From assembly GCA_900551505.1 (NCBI GenBank), contig URWK01000004.1, forward strand, positions 1 to 25,629: a stretch of DNA of 25,629 nt, written 5' to 3'. The notes under the pieces were generated by a model. That model saw only the letters and a list, made by a program, of their open reading frames with translations, was not told the origin of the DNA and ran no database searches. The position numbers and the translations under genes were made by a program. How positions within the stretch are numbered: position 1 is the stretch's first letter; each line of letters starts with the position of its first letter. Below, one piece after another: positions 8,549-16,279 of the stretch. The stretch comes from an uncultured Ruminococcus sp. (GTDB lineage: Bacteria; Bacillota; Clostridia; Oscillospirales; Ruminococcaceae).

Positions 8549-9412
8549 TCAGAGCGTTTCGTACTGGTAAAGTGTAGGCCTTGTAATCAGCCAGTCAAGG
8601 CACTTTTCTATCATTATTCCGTTTCTCTTTTCGGAAGAATAGCCATAAGTTGTCCGTACCGCTATTTCACAGAATGTTGTTGCTCTGTTTATCGCTATAG
8701 GAAGACTTTCGCCATTCATAAGCGACCCCACCAGCACAGAAGAAAATACATCTCCCGCCCCCGGATAATTCGCCGAAATCGGCTCAAAAGGCACTTTCCA
8801 GAATGAATTGCGTTCCCTGTCATATCCGACATTGCACATAGTGCCGTCTGCAAACGGTACACTTGTAATGACTACAGTCTTAGGGTTTTTCTCTGAAATC
8901 CTTACAAGCCTGCTCTTAATCGTCTGAGTTGTGAAAGGTCTTGGCGAGTATTCTTCACCGAGCAGGAATGACATTTCCGTAACATTCGGGGTAACTATAT
9001 CAGCAATTGAAACCAGTTCACCCATTCTCTTTCTGAGTTCGGGCGTACACGTTCTGTAAGGTTTCCCGTTATCGCCCATCACCGTATCGACAACTTTCAG
9101 TGCATCGGGGTATTCCGAAAAGACTTCAAGACAATGGTCAATCTGTTCCTTCGAGGCAAGAAATCCGCTGTAGATACAGTCAAACGATATTCCGAGTCTT
9201 CTGTAATGTTCAAGTGCTGACGGTATATATTCTGTCAGGTCATGCATGGCAACTTCCCCAAAACCTCCGGTATGCGTTGAAAGTATCGCCGTAGGAACTG
9301 AACAGACTTGTATTCCCATCACCGAAAGTATCGGAAGTATCACGGACAATGAACAATGCCCTAACCCCGAAAGGTCATGTATGGCAATTACTTTCTTTTG
9401 CCATTCATCCAT
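8549..9412 (-). CDS. Pyridoxal/pyridoxamine kinase (PdxK/PdxY-type ribokinase fold)
   Basis: Phosphorylates vitamin B6 vitamers for salvage of pyridoxal phosphate. The 287-residue length equals that of typical PdxY. Visible motifs are IHDLSGLGHCSL near the N-terminus, STHTGGFG, YSGFLAS, DTVMGDNGKPY, TPNVTEMSFLLG and the GAGD anion hole (NYPGAGDVFSS). A TTG at 9430 could extend it by six residues, but the ATG at 9410-9412 is positioned eight bases after the SD GGGGGAG. It is the first gene of the leftward group with trmL and degV, and divergent from the lipid kinase. PdxK versus PdxY cannot be decided by eye. Confidence 0.85.
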   Translation of the reverse strand: MDEWQKKVIAIHDLSGLGHCSLSVILPILSVMGIQVCSVPTAILSTHTGGFGEVAMHDLTEYIPSALEHYRRLGISFDCIYSGFLASKEQIDHCLEVFSEYPDALKVVDTVMGDNGKPYRTCTPELRKRMGELVSIADIVTPNVTEMSFLLGEEYSPRPFTTQTIKSRLVRISEKNPKTVVITSVPFADGTMCNVGYDRERNSFWKVPFEPISANYPGAGDVFSSVLVGSLMNGESLPIAINRATTFCEIAVRTTYGYSSEKRNGIMIEKCLDWLITRPTLYQYETL

Positions 9413-9457
9413 AAAGATATCTCCCCCCAAAAAACAATTTTAATCTTTTTTATGATT

Positions 9458-9475
9458 TTGCTTATTGCAAAGCAA
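9458..9475. promoter_or_regulatory. Inverted repeat in the divergent pdxK-lipid kinase region
   Basis: TTGCTT-N6-AAGCAA, which also contains the perfect palindrome TTGC-AAA-GCAA (9465-9475). It overlaps the -35 of the rightward promoter and lies between two divergent genes, so it could be an operator. No regulator is assigned. Confidence 0.3.
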
Positions 9476-9493
9476 GGAAAAAACAGTTATAAT
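9465..9493 (+). promoter_or_regulatory. Sigma-A promoter of the lipid kinase gene
   Basis: TTGCAA (9465-9470), a 17-bp spacer and a perfect TATAAT (9488-9493). It gives a leader of about 50 nt before ATG 9549. Confidence 0.7.
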
Positions 9494-9548
9494 AATCTAA
9501 TAAGAAAGATAAATATATAAACGCAGACATGAAAAGAGGTACAAAACT

Positions 9549-10493
9549 ATGAAAAAGCTTTATCTTATTTTTAATCCTCATTCGGGAAAAGCGAATATTT
9601 CCTCAAAAATAGTTGGTATTGTTGATACATTCACAAAAAACGGCTATGAAGTCACTGTTCACCCCACTCAGGCAAGAATGGATGCTATTGACGTTGCAAA
9701 ACGTATTTGTGATGAGAAAAATTATGACCTTATTGTGTGTTCGGGCGGTGACGGTACACTTAACGAGGTTATCCAAGGCGTTATGAATTCCGAAAAAAGA
9801 CTGCCGATAGGTTACATTCCGACAGGGACTACAAATGACTTTGCCCGCAGTCTCGGCATTCCGAAAAAGGTTGACGATGCAGTACAGGAGATTCTTGACG
9901 GAAAGATTTTCCCGTGTGATATCGGCACTTTTAACTCAAAGTATTTCACATACATTGCCGCATTCGGAGCATTTACGGAAGTTTCATACGAAACCCCTCA
10001 GCAGTACAAAAATATGCTCGGTCACGCCGCATATATCCTTGAAGGCATGAAGGCTGTCAAGAACGTTCAGCCGTACAGGATGACCATTGAATATAACGGC
10101 AACATTCTCACAGGCGATTATGTATTCGGTATGGTTACAAATTCATCATCTGTAGGCGGTGTGCTTTCAAATGACAATGTAAAGCTCGATGACGGTGAAT
10201 ATGAAGTTACCATGATAAAGATGCCCAACAATCCGGCTGAATTACAAGGCGTTATTTCCTCGCTTCTTAACCTGAAAGAACAGGTCAACACGGAATACAT
10301 TCACAATTTCAGAACTTCCGAACTGAAAATTCACCCGGAAACAGAAATACCATGGACACTTGACGGCGAATACGGCGGAATGGAAAACGACATTATAATC
10401 AGAAACAACAAACAAGCCGTTGATTTCCTGATTACTTCCACCGATGTTCCGAAAAAGTTACGCAATTCAAAATTCAAACTTTCAAATATATAA
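9549..10493 (+). CDS. Diacylglycerol/lipid kinase family protein (YegS/BmrU-like)
   Basis: 314-residue DAGK-catalytic-domain protein that transfers ATP phosphate to diacylglycerol or a related lipid at the membrane face. Motifs are FNPHSGK at the N-terminus, the nucleotide loop CSGGDGTLNEVIQG, PTGTTNDFARSL, and WTLDGEYGG near the C-terminus, which matches the LDGE segment of DgkB/YegS. There are no membrane segments, as expected for this soluble class. SD AAAGAGG lies nine bases before ATG 9549. It is monocistronic between its own promoter and a hairpin terminator. Whether it is DgkB proper (lipoteichoic-acid DAG recycling) or a YegS-type kinase with another lipid is open. Confidence 0.88.
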   Translation: MKKLYLIFNPHSGKANISSKIVGIVDTFTKNGYEVTVHPTQARMDAIDVAKRICDEKNYDLIVCSGGDGTLNEVIQGVMNSEKRLPIGYIPTGTTNDFARSLGIPKKVDDAVQEILDGKIFPCDIGTFNSKYFTYIAAFGAFTEVSYETPQQYKNMLGHAAYILEGMKAVKNVQPYRMTIEYNGNILTGDYVFGMVTNSSSVGGVLSNDNVKLDDGEYEVTMIKMPNNPAELQGVISSLLNLKEQVNTEYIHNFRTSELKIHPETEIPWTLDGEYGGMENDIIIRNNKQAVDFLITSTDVPKKLRNSKFKLSNI

Positions 10494-10499
10494 ATTTTC

Positions 10500-10534
10500 T
10501 TTCCCTCTGCAATTGCAGGGGGAAAAATTTTTTT
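10500..10534 (+). terminator. Rho-independent terminator after the lipid kinase gene
   Basis: A G+C-rich hairpin, CCCTCTGC-AATT-GCAGGGGG with flanking T/A pairs, followed by AAAAA and a T7 run. It sits between convergent genes and overlaps the stop codon of the NADAR gene on the other strand. The T-tract serves the plus strand. Confidence 0.75.
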
Positions 10535-11087
10535 AAATAAGGTTTCCGCCCGAAAGTTCTTTTCTGACTTCCATAAGTGCAAAACCAAGATAATTTGTAC
10601 CTCTCCAGTTCGTAGGATTTTCTATTCCGGGACTTTTTTCGTCCATTCCTATTCCCCAGATTTTATCATAAGGGCTTGCCTCCGCAAGAATTCTGCTGTT
10701 TGTGTTTACCAGAAAACTTCTTAATTCAAGGTTCTGTGAGAATTTCAGCAAATTCCCTCTGTAAACTATTTCGCAACAATGTTTGTCCCAGACTTCCGGA
10801 TTAAAATTTTTCACCTTTCTCCCAAGTTCTTTTGCTTGTTTGGGGTGTTTTGCCTCCAGAATTTCTTTAAGTATTTCCGTATCCTTAAAAAGCCTTGCCT
10901 TTTCAGCCATCATATAATGTTCCGCTGTCGGATATATAATATCGTTTTCAATAAATTCTGCGGGATACCATTGACTTAAACATTGCTTACCCACATAATC
11001 TTTTTGGGCTGTATGACCCCAGAAAAACAGATATTTAAGTTTTTCACCCTTGTTATATCGTTCTATAATATCTTCTACAGTCTGCAT
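10533..11087 (-). CDS. NADAR family protein (YbiA-like)
   Basis: 184-residue single-domain NADAR protein. The family hydrolyses N-glycosidic bonds: YbiA acts on reactive early riboflavin intermediates, and other members remove ADP-ribose from guanine. Motifs are FFWGH near residue 21, LSQWYPAEF, YPTAEHYMMAEKARLF, GRKVKNFNPEVWD, SPYDKIWGIGM and NWRGTNYLGFALMEVR. The Glu of AEHYM is a candidate active-site residue. The ATG at 11087 follows a weak SD (AAGGGAAAG). It has its own promoter and no operon partner, and no riboflavin gene or DarT-like toxin lies nearby, so the substrate cannot be chosen. Confidence 0.88.
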   Translation of the reverse strand: MQTVEDIIERYNKGEKLKYLFFWGHTAQKDYVGKQCLSQWYPAEFIENDIIYPTAEHYMMAEKARLFKDTEILKEILEAKHPKQAKELGRKVKNFNPEVWDKHCCEIVYRGNLLKFSQNLELRSFLVNTNSRILAEASPYDKIWGIGMDEKSPGIENPTNWRGTNYLGFALMEVRKELSGGNLI

Positions 11088-11146
11088 TTACATCTTTCCC
11101 TTCTAATGTTACGAAATGATTTAAGAATTTTCATACAGTTTTTTTT

Positions 11147-11175
11147 ATTATATCATAGTTTATTTTTTTTGTCCA
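11147..11175 (-). promoter_or_regulatory. Sigma-A promoter of the NADAR gene
   Basis: TGGACA (11170-11175), a 17-bp A-rich spacer and TATAAT (11147-11152) on the minus strand. The leader is about 50-55 nt. Confidence 0.6.
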
Positions 11176-11224
11176 GTTTTTAGACTAATTTTGTTCTTAA
11201 ATTATTATAATTTCTCGCTATTGA

Positions 11225-11253
11225 TTGACATATGCCTATTATTAAGGTATAAT
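11225..11253 (+). promoter_or_regulatory. Near-perfect sigma-A promoter of glgB
   Basis: TTGACA (11225-11230), a 17-bp spacer and TATAAT (11248-11253). Both hexamers match consensus, suggesting strong expression; the leader is about 80 nt. Confidence 0.85.
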
Positions 11254-11268
11254 AAAAACAAACCACAG

Positions 11269-11306
11269 GTGTTTATTATCCGACTGCATTTTATCAGCCT
11301 AAACAC
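11269..11306 (+). other. Inverted repeat in the glgB leader
   Basis: GTGTTTA and TAAACAC are perfect 7-bp arms separated by 24 nt, just after the predicted transcription start. It could be an mRNA hairpin or an operator; I match it to no known motif. Confidence 0.35.
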
Positions 11307-11341
11307 AGTGAAAAATTTAAAACAAAGGAGTTCAGAAATTT

Positions 11342-13228
11342 ATGGATTTACAGCAGTTCTTTGACGGAAAAGCGTTTGATGCCTACGAATACTTTGGAGC
11401 TCATGCCACTGACAACGGCTATATTTTCAGAGTTTACGCCCCGTCTGCGAAAAGTGTTTCGGTTATAGGGGAATTTAACGGCTGGAACGATTCCTATATG
11501 ATAAGGGCAAACAACGGCATTTGGGAAATCACAGTTCCGGAAGCTGAAGAAGGTCAGATGTACAAGTATAGAGTTGAAGCTCAGAACGGAAAAATTACCG
11601 ACAAGGCAGACCCTTACGGAACACAGATGGAAGTCCGCCCTAACAGTGCTTCAATAATTAATTCCCTCAAAAATTTCAATTTCACAGATAAAGAGTGGTT
11701 AAGCAAGCGTAAAGATACTTACAATTCCCCGATGAGTATTTATGAATGTCACCTCGGTTCATGGAAACAGAAAGGTCATGATGAAGAAGATGAACCGATT
11801 TGGTATAATTACAGGGAACTCGCAGACCTGCTCATTCCTTACCTCAAGGAAAATCATTTTACACACGTTGAATTTCTCCCGCTCAATGAACACCCGTTTG
11901 ACGGCTCATGGGGCTATCAGGCAAGCGGATTTTTCAGTGTAACTTCACGTTACGGCACTCCACAGGATTTCATGTACCTTGTAAATGAATGTCACAAGAA
12001 CAATATCGGTATAATTATGGACTTTGTAGTTGTTCATTTCACTGCCGATGATTACGGTTTGCGTGAATTTGACGGAACGGCACTTTACGAATACGACAAC
12101 ACAAGCACGGGCTATAATGAATGGGGTTCTTGCAATTTCAATTATTTCAGACATGAAGTGTGCAGTTGCCTTATGTCAGCCGCTAACATATGGCTCGATA
12201 AGTTCCACGTTGACGGCTTGAGAATGGATGCCATCAATAACGCTCTTTACTGGCAGGGCAATAAAGACAGAGGCGTTAATATCGGGGCTATAAACTTCTT
12301 AAGAGAAATGAACAGCGGCTTGCACAAAATGTACAACGGTATTATGCTCATTGCGGAAGATTCTTCAAACTTCCTCAAAGTTACCGCACCTGTCGAATAT
12401 GGAGGTCTCGGATTCGACTACAAGTGGGATTTGGGTTGGATGAATGATACTCTTGAATACTTTAAACTTTACCCGACCGACAGAAAAGCCCGTTATCATC
12501 AGCTTTCATTCTCAATGATGTACTTCTGGAATGAACTCTATATGTTGCCATTCTCTCACGATGAAGTCGTTCACGGTAAGGCTACCATCATTCAGAAAAT
12601 GTGGGGCGACTATGAATATAAATTCCCTCAGTGCCGTACACTTTACGTCTATATGTTCACTCACCCCGGAAAGAAACTTAACTTCATGGGAAACGAAATC
12701 GGTCATTTCAGAGAATGGGACGAAAAAGAAGAAAATGACTGGTTCTTGCTCAAGTACCCTAAACATGATTCATTCAACCGGTTCTTTAAAGCTCTCAACG
12801 AAGTTTATGTAACAAGTCCTGCTCTTTACCACAATGAGTACAATTCCGAAAATTTCAGGTGGCTTGAAATTGACGCTCCCGAAGACTGCGTATATGCTTA
12901 TCAGAGAAGTTTCGGCGAGGATATAATCATTACTGTAATGAATACTTCCGCTGACCTTTACGAAGATTACACAATCGGTGCTGATGAACCTTTCATTCTC
13001 GAAGAAGTGATAAATACTGACAGTTATGAATATTCCGGAAACGGACTTGACAACAAGGGCAAACAAATAAAAGCTGTTGCAAAACCTTACAAGGAACACG
13101 ATTTCTCATTCAATCTCAGACTTGCTCCGTTCAGCAGTTCGATATTAAGGGTTAAGGGAAAAGACAAGGCACAAGAAAAAGTTACTAAGCCTAACGGAAA
13201 AAACCCTTTCAATAAAAAAATCAGATAA
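11342..13228 (+). CDS. glgB: 1,4-alpha-glucan branching enzyme (GH13)
   Basis: Introduces alpha-1,6 branches into glycogen by cutting an alpha-1,4 chain and re-attaching it. It has 628 residues, with a CBM48/E-set domain at about 15-100, a GH13 barrel at about 130-510 and a C-terminal beta domain. The catalytic triad is Asp296 (VDGLRMDAINN), Glu339 (LIAEDSSN) and Asp407 (PFSHDEVVHG). Further motifs are YECHLGSWK, EHPFDGSWGYQ and MGNEIGHFREW. It is shorter than the E. coli enzyme, which carries an extra N-terminal domain, and ends in a basic tail after residue 600. SD AAAGGAG lies 11 bases before ATG 11342. It is monocistronic with its own strong promoter and terminator; glgC, glgA and glgP are not in the window. 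Confidence 0.95.
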   Translation: MDLQQFFDGKAFDAYEYFGAHATDNGYIFRVYAPSAKSVSVIGEFNGWNDSYMIRANNGIWEITVPEAEEGQMYKYRVEAQNGKITDKADPYGTQMEVRPNSASIINSLKNFNFTDKEWLSKRKDTYNSPMSIYECHLGSWKQKGHDEEDEPIWYNYRELADLLIPYLKENHFTHVEFLPLNEHPFDGSWGYQASGFFSVTSRYGTPQDFMYLVNECHKNNIGIIMDFVVVHFTADDYGLREFDGTALYEYDNTSTGYNEWGSCNFNYFRHEVCSCLMSAANIWLDKFHVDGLRMDAINNALYWQGNKDRGVNIGAINFLREMNSGLHKMYNGIMLIAEDSSNFLKVTAPVEYGGLGFDYKWDLGWMNDTLEYFKLYPTDRKARYHQLSFSMMYFWNELYMLPFSHDEVVHGKATIIQKMWGDYEYKFPQCRTLYVYMFTHPGKKLNFMGNEIGHFREWDEKEENDWFLLKYPKHDSFNRFFKALNEVYVTSPALYHNEYNSENFRWLEIDAPEDCVYAYQRSFGEDIIITVMNTSADLYEDYTIGADEPFILEEVINTDSYEYSGNGLDNKGKQIKAVAKPYKEHDFSFNLRLAPFSSSILRVKGKDKAQEKVTKPNGKNPFNKKIR

Positions 13229-13240
13229 TTCGGATAACCG

Positions 13241-13280
13241 GGAAGCCCCTTATGCACTAAGTGCATAAGGGGCTTCCTTT
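13241..13280 (+). terminator. Long perfect terminator hairpin between glgB and cotH
   Basis: GGAAGCCCCTTATGCAC pairs perfectly over 17 bp with 13261-13277 around a TAA loop, followed by TTT AAATT. It ends glgB, and may also act on the convergent CotH transcript, although the minus side has no T run. Confidence 0.85.
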
Positions 13281-15381
13281 AAATTATTCCGTTTTCATCA
13301 GGTAATTGTTGCCATTCATTATTGTCAGGCGGTGACATTCTTTCATTGGGCATTTGCTGATTGTTGTCTTGTGGCATCTGTCCGTTATTGTCATTCGGGA
13401 AATCCTGTGGCATATCGGGTGGCATCTGACCGCCGTTGTTCTGAGGTGGATTTTGTGGCATTTGTCCGTTGTTGTCCGGTGGGTTCATTCTTCCGTCAGG
13501 TGGCATCTGACCGCCATTATTATTGTCGGGCGGATTCTGTCCGCTGTCTGTAGAAATATTGTTTTCCGTCTGCTGAACTGTCGTAGTTGTCTTTGTTTCT
13601 AAAGGCTGTTGAGTTACCGCTGTAGTGGTTACGGAAGGTTCATTTTGCTTCTGAGTGTCCGAAGCTGTAGTAGTTTCCTGTGCTGTTGTCTGATGTCCCT
13701 TGTCCTTTCCGAAAACGCCTCCGAAGCCTCCGAAATCTTTACCGGGTTCGCCTCCGCCCTGTACACCCATATCATTCAGATTCACTGAACTTGCATCTAT
13801 AAGCTTTGAACTGTCTTTTTCCTGCTCCTCGTTTGTTGAAGGAACTGTTCCGTCAAGCTGTCCTTCAATGCTTTCCGCTCTGAGTTTCGCAAATTCTTTC
13901 AGAGTTTCCGTACCTTTTTCAAATTCTTCATAAGTACAGAATGAAGACGGGTCGTTTTGGGCATCTTCATCTATAAGGCTCTTTATCTCGTCAACCTTTT
14001 CATCAATATTATTAAGGTAATCCGCAACCTGACTGAGATATTCATGATAACGCTCTTTGTATTCATCTACTTCAAGCAGTTTTGAAATAAGCGGTCTGTC
14101 TTCAAGGTCAATTCCGTTCGTTACAGGTGTGTCAATTGCAAAGTTTACGGCTGATGTTGCAGAACCGGACTGGAAACCTCCGAAAGCAAGGTTATAATCC
14201 CATGGAAGTATCGTGATTTTTCCGTTATTCTCGTAGATATAATAATTTTGTTGCATATTTGAAGAATAACTGTCAAGGTTTACTACTGCTGTATGAACTG
14301 CAAGGTATCTTAAAATTTCATCGACATCAAAATATTCTTCAAGATTCTGTCCCTCTGAAAGATTTTTCAGTGCGGTTATTACTCGCTGATAATCTTCTTC
14401 ACCTGTAGAATTGAATACGGCATTTTCAAATATCGAAGAATAGCTTGAACTGTCGTCATCGGTATACACAAGCGAACCACCGCCCGAATTTCCGAAACCT
14501 CCGAAACCTCCGCCACCCTTGAAATCAGGCATTGTAACGGTTTCACCGTTTTCGTCTGTCATTTCAGGCATCTTGTCAGGGGGGTTCATTCCGCCGATGT
14601 TATTGTCCGGCTGTTCGGGCATTGTAACGGTTTCACCGTTTTCGTCCGTCATTTCGGGCATATCCGGAGGGTTCATTCCGTCTTTTCCGCCTGCTTCAAC
14701 GCTTTTTACATTATAAAGGTTTCCGTCAGTTGTTCCGTAATTTCTCTCCAGAAAGCTGTGGTCATATGCTTCAAGTGCCAGATACAAGCCCCAGTATTCG
14801 CCGTTGACTGTTATTTTCGCATATGATACAAGCGGACATTCCACGCCCATTTCTCTCATCATATCATAGGAAATATATTCTTTCATAAGCGTGTTGTCTG
14901 AATAATTGCTGTTAAGTGTAAGCTTATCGAGTCCGTAGCAAGTTTGCTCCTTATTGTATTTGTCAAATTTTATCTTAAAACTGTATCGGTCGCTGTCGGA
15001 AGAAACTACCTGGGTAAGGCTCGAATTGCCTTTTGGCTTTATACCTACATTCTCAAAAGTTTCACCGTTTATATTCATGTCAACGCTTATATACGGCTTA
15101 CTCTGTGCATTGCTAAGCATTTCCTGCCAGTCCGATTCATCGCAGGTTATATCTATATTTATTACATTGCCGTTAAATAATTTCTCCTGATATTCCGTTG
15201 TGGTTTCGGTATTTTCGGCGGAAGAACCGATATTTTCAAGATTATCCGCACTGCTTTCAGATATTACTGAACCATTGCCTGCCACCGAAGAACTTTCAGC
15301 GGTATTTTCTGTATTTGTACAGCCTGTTGCGATACTGAGAATTAACGCAAGGCTCATTATAATGCTTATCTTTCTTTTCAT
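13279..15381 (-). CDS. CotH-kinase-domain lipoprotein with PPD/NNG-rich tail
   Basis: 700 residues. The signal peptide ends in the lipobox IATGC (Cys about 21), so the protein is anchored on the outer face. The CotH kinase-like domain spans about 70-520: NGEYWGLYLALEAYDHSFLERNYG and the later LPWDYNLAFGG match the conserved acidic sites of CotH, which phosphorylates serines of spore-coat proteins in Bacillus. A low-complexity insert at about 230-305 interrupts the domain. It contains two copies of MPEMTDENGETVTMP and a Gly/Phe stretch. After about 545 the chain is a Thr/Gln then Pro-Pro-Asp/Asn-Gly-Gln-Met-rich repeat tail, probably exposed. SD AAAGGAG precedes ATG 15381. It is divergent from a two-component system with matching operator repeats. 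Target unknown. Confidence 0.88.
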   Translation of the reverse strand: MKRKISIIMSLALILSIATGCTNTENTAESSSVAGNGSVISESSADNLENIGSSAENTETTTEYQEKLFNGNVINIDITCDESDWQEMLSNAQSKPYISVDMNINGETFENVGIKPKGNSSLTQVVSSDSDRYSFKIKFDKYNKEQTCYGLDKLTLNSNYSDNTLMKEYISYDMMREMGVECPLVSYAKITVNGEYWGLYLALEAYDHSFLERNYGTTDGNLYNVKSVEAGGKDGMNPPDMPEMTDENGETVTMPEQPDNNIGGMNPPDKMPEMTDENGETVTMPDFKGGGGFGGFGNSGGGSLVYTDDDSSSYSSIFENAVFNSTGEEDYQRVITALKNLSEGQNLEEYFDVDEILRYLAVHTAVVNLDSYSSNMQQNYYIYENNGKITILPWDYNLAFGGFQSGSATSAVNFAIDTPVTNGIDLEDRPLISKLLEVDEYKERYHEYLSQVADYLNNIDEKVDEIKSLIDEDAQNDPSSFCTYEEFEKGTETLKEFAKLRAESIEGQLDGTVPSTNEEQEKDSSKLIDASSVNLNDMGVQGGGEPGKDFGGFGGVFGKDKGHQTTAQETTTASDTQKQNEPSVTTTAVTQQPLETKTTTTVQQTENNISTDSGQNPPDNNNGGQMPPDGRMNPPDNNGQMPQNPPQNNGGQMPPDMPQDFPNDNNGQMPQDNNQQMPNERMSPPDNNEWQQLPDENGII

Positions 15382-15421
15382 AATTTAAAATATCTCCTTT
15401 CGGTCTGTCTATGTTACTAAA

Positions 15422-15455
15422 AGTTTAAAATGTTTTACTTAAATTAATCTTAAAA
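15422..15455 (-). promoter_or_regulatory. cotH promoter with 11-bp-spaced TTTAAG operator repeats
   Basis: On the minus strand TTTTAAGA (15448-15455) and ATTTAAGT (15437-15444) are direct repeats with starts 11 bp apart. A -10-like TAAACT (15422-15427) follows at the same distance as in the divergent regulator promoter. There is no good -35, as expected of an activator-dependent promoter bound by an OmpR-type dimer. Confidence 0.6.
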
Positions 15456-15524
15456 CCGTTTTATTTGTGTGATATTTTCATTATACTGTCACAATTTTTT
15501 CGTCTGCTTTTCAAAAGCTAAGGA

Positions 15525-15558
15525 TTTTAAGACCTTTTTAAGATTTATATGGTATAAT
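15525..15558 (+). promoter_or_regulatory. Response-regulator operon promoter with 11-bp-spaced TTTTAAGA repeats
   Basis: TTTTAAGA occurs at 15525-15532 and 15536-15543 (11-bp spacing), then TATAAT at 15553-15558. The -35 hexamer region is occupied by the repeats and matches consensus poorly. The layout suggests autoregulation by the adjacent OmpR-family regulator. Confidence 0.65.
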
Positions 15559-15601
15559 AAAAGCAATCCAAAAAAACATACTGAAAGGAAGATTATAACT
15601 T

Positions 15602-16279
15602 ATGCGTATACTTATTGTTGAAGATGAAGTAAGACTTGCGGAAGCTCTCGTACAGATTTTCATGAAGGAAAAGTACAGTGCCGATGCCTGTTATGACGGA
15701 GTAAACGGGCTTGACAACGCCCTTACGGGAATATATGACGTGATTGTGCTTGACATAATGCTACCTAAAATGAACGGGCTTGAAGTCCTCAGAACTTTAA
15801 GGGCTAACAAGATTAAAACGCCCGTTATCCTGCTCACTGCAAAAGACGAAGTTTCAGACAAAGTTACAGGTCTTGACATAGGAGCTGACGATTATCTGAC
15901 CAAGCCTTTCTATACAGAAGAATTGCTCGCAAGAGTCCGTTCACTCGGCAGACGTAATTCAGACGTTATCTGTGACAACATACTTTCATTCGATGATATT
16001 TCCCTTAATATTTCTACTTACGAACTCATGTGTGGTGAAAGGTCCGTAAAGCTTGGGCTAAAGGAATTTAATATTATGTAACTGCTTATTAAAAATGGTG
16101 CAAGAATACTCAGCAAGGAAACTTTAATAGAAAAAATATGGGGTTATGAGTCTGATGCAGAATACAATAATGTTGAAGTTTATATTTCATTCCTCAGAAA
16201 GAAACTTTCACACATAAAATCAAAGGTCATTATTAAAACTGTTCGTGGCGTAGGCTATTGCCTTGAGGTAATCTCATGA
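15602..16279 (+). pseudogene. OmpR-family response regulator interrupted by one nonsense codon
   Basis: Read through, the frame encodes 225 residues, the usual OmpR/PhoB length. The receiver has acidic Glu7/Asp8, phospho-acceptor Asp51 (VIVLDIMLP), Thr79 and Lys101 (DDYLTKPF). Codon 160 (16079-16081) is TAA inside what should be EFNIMELLIKNGA, consistent with a single G-to-T change of GAA. The rest of the winged helix continues in the same frame (LSKETLIEKIWG, NVEVYISFLRKKL, KTVRGVGY) and ends in TGA overlapping the kinase ATG (ATGA). As written, the product is a receiver without a complete DNA-binding domain. SD AAAGGAAG precedes ATG 15602. A sequencing error or a recent mutation are both possible, since nothing else has decayed. 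Confidence 0.85.

Noticed and set aside
14519..14716. Plus-strand 65-residue ORF with internal repeat opposite cotH
   Set aside because: It is the antisense shadow of the duplicated TDENGETVTMP segment of CotH, without an SD or promoter.
15602..16081. Genuine single-domain (receiver-only) response regulator
   Set aside because: The frame continues beyond the stop with a complete winged-helix domain ending in an ATGA overlap with the kinase, so it is a nonsense-interrupted OmpR regulator.
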